From positions 1-5,569 of the forward strand of contig JAQTWS010000017.1 in the NCBI GenBank assembly GCA_028689175.1: a DNA stretch of 5,569 bases, in the 5' to 3' direction. This DNA is from Minisyncoccota bacterium (GTDB taxonomy: Bacteria; Patescibacteriota; Minisyncoccia; Minisyncoccales; Minisyncoccaceae). Position numbers and translations under genes: made by a program. Shown one piece after another: positions 5,033 to 5,569 of the stretch; positions within the stretch are counted from its first letter, which is position 1, and the number at the start of each line of letters is the position of its first letter. The notes under the pieces are model-generated. The model ran no database searches, was not told where the DNA came from, and was given only the letters and a program-made list of their open reading frames with translations.

Positions 5033-5569
5033 TTATTTAATGATTTTTGTAATAATACCAGCACCTACAGTCTTACCACCTTCTCTGATAGCAAATCCTT
5101 GTTTTTCTTCTAAAGCTACAGGCACTATTAGATTTACAGTAAATGTTACTGTATCTCCTGGCATAACCATTTCTACCCCCTCAGGTAAAATTACGTCTCC
5201 TGTAATATCAGCGGTTCTGATAAAGAATTGTGGTTTATATCCTTTAAAGAATGGTGTATGTCTTCCACCTTCGTCCTTTGTTAAAACATAAACTTGTGCC
5301 TCAAATTCTGTATGAGGAGTAATTGTTCCCGATTTAGCAAGAACTTGTCCTCTTTCAACATCTTCTTTCTTTAAACCTCTTAATAAAACACCAACATTAT
5401 CTCCAGCACTACCTTCATCTAAGAATTTTCTAAACATCTCAATAGATACTGCTGTTGTTTTTTGAGTTGGGTTAATACCAACAATCTCAACTTCATCGTT
5501 AGGATGAAGCACACCTCTTTCGATTCTACCGGTTGCTACTGTTCCTCTACCTTCAATAGTAAATATATC
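5033..5569 (-). CDS. tuf: Elongation factor Tu, C-terminal 178 residues (5' end outside window)
   Basis: EF-Tu is the GTPase that carries aminoacyl-tRNA to the ribosomal A site. The frame is open to the window edge, so the gene enters from outside. The GTP-binding domain 1 is not present here. The visible part begins with [19 protein letters not shown], the conserved start of beta-barrel domain 2 (about visible residues 1-85). Domain 3 follows (about 86-178), with GRHTPFF (102-108), [10 protein letters not shown] (115-124), MPGD (136-139) and [13 protein letters not shown] (159-171) all in the expected order. The C-terminus GIITKIIK ends where the family normally ends, at a TAA. A GTG at 5512 is an internal valine codon in the [12 protein letters not shown] segment, not a start. 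rpsJ follows after 9 bases, the common str-to-S10 arrangement, so the two are probably co-transcribed. The identification is secure; only the missing N-terminal half is unverified. Confidence 0.98.
   Translation of the reverse strand, partial: DIFTIEGRGTVATGRIERGVLHPNDEVEIVGINPTQKTTAVSIEMFRKFLDEGSAGDNVGVLLRGLKKEDVERGQVLAKSGTITPHTEFEAQVYVLTKDEGGRHTPFFKGYKPQFFIRTADITGDVILPEGVEMVMPGDTVTFTVNLIVPVALEEKQGFAIREGGKTVGAGIITKIIK

Noticed and set aside
5033..5512. A complete 159-residue gene starting at GTG 5512
   Set aside because: The frame continues upstream to the window edge with EF-Tu sequence ([13 protein letters not shown]), so the GTG is an internal valine codon and the gene is a partial tuf.
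1..5569. CRISPR arrays, tRNAs, insertion sequences or a novel defence or accessory system
   Set aside because: No spaced repeats, cloverleaf-like sequence, transposase motifs or unassigned gene-sized space is present; nearly all of the window is accounted for by core translation genes.

Overview
The window is a stretch of the bacterial str/S10/spc ribosomal-protein cluster, read entirely on the minus strand. Transcription runs from the high-coordinate end to the low-coordinate end. It holds twelve ribosomal-protein genes and the 3' part of an elongation factor Tu gene. It is AT-rich (about one third G+C by eye) and almost wholly coding. Several sequence traits point to the Candidate Phyla Radiation (Patescibacteria, Parcubacteria-like): the S3 start MSHKVHPKIFRVR, the L3 start MKYILAKKIEMTQ, an L23 with KPKRRGLIKGFKSGFKKAIV, and an N-terminally extended S10. 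This assignment comes from recalled family patterns, not a database search. In-frame UGA is absent from all thirteen genes and one gene (rplP) ends in UGA, so the standard bacterial code fits and the UGA=Gly or UGA=Trp codes do not.

Layout in transcription order: tuf (3' part, 5569-5033), rpsJ/S10 (5023-4676), an 80-base leader-like gap, rplC/L3 (4595-4005), rplD/L4 (3999-3382), rplW/L23 (3380-3060), rplB/L2 (3058-2264), rpsS/S19 (2259-1978), rplV/L22 (1972-1598), rpsC/S3 (1629-955), rplP/L16 (946-530), rpmC/L29 (533-351), rpsQ/S17 (349-116) and rplN/L14 (5' part, 111-1). This is the canonical S10-operon order running into the spc operon. Every junction but one is 9 bases or less, or overlapping, so the genes probably form a translationally coupled operon. 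Its products build the 30S and 50S subunits; tuf supplies the factor that delivers aminoacyl-tRNA to them.

The one non-coding stretch of note is the rpsJ-rplC gap. A promoter-like TTGACA/TATAAG pair (18-base spacer) lies over the end of rpsJ. It is followed by a hairpin-forming segment and a T6 run just before rplC, which is the arrangement expected of a regulated leader or attenuator. Other points worth checking are an A8 homopolymer that decides where rplV ends, a TAATATG stop/start fusion used at three junctions, scarce Shine-Dalgarno sequences, a shortened L2 N-terminus, and a proline at the L16 position that is Arg81 in E. coli. No mobile element, CRISPR, tRNA or novel gene system is visible; most of the window is ordinary core genome.
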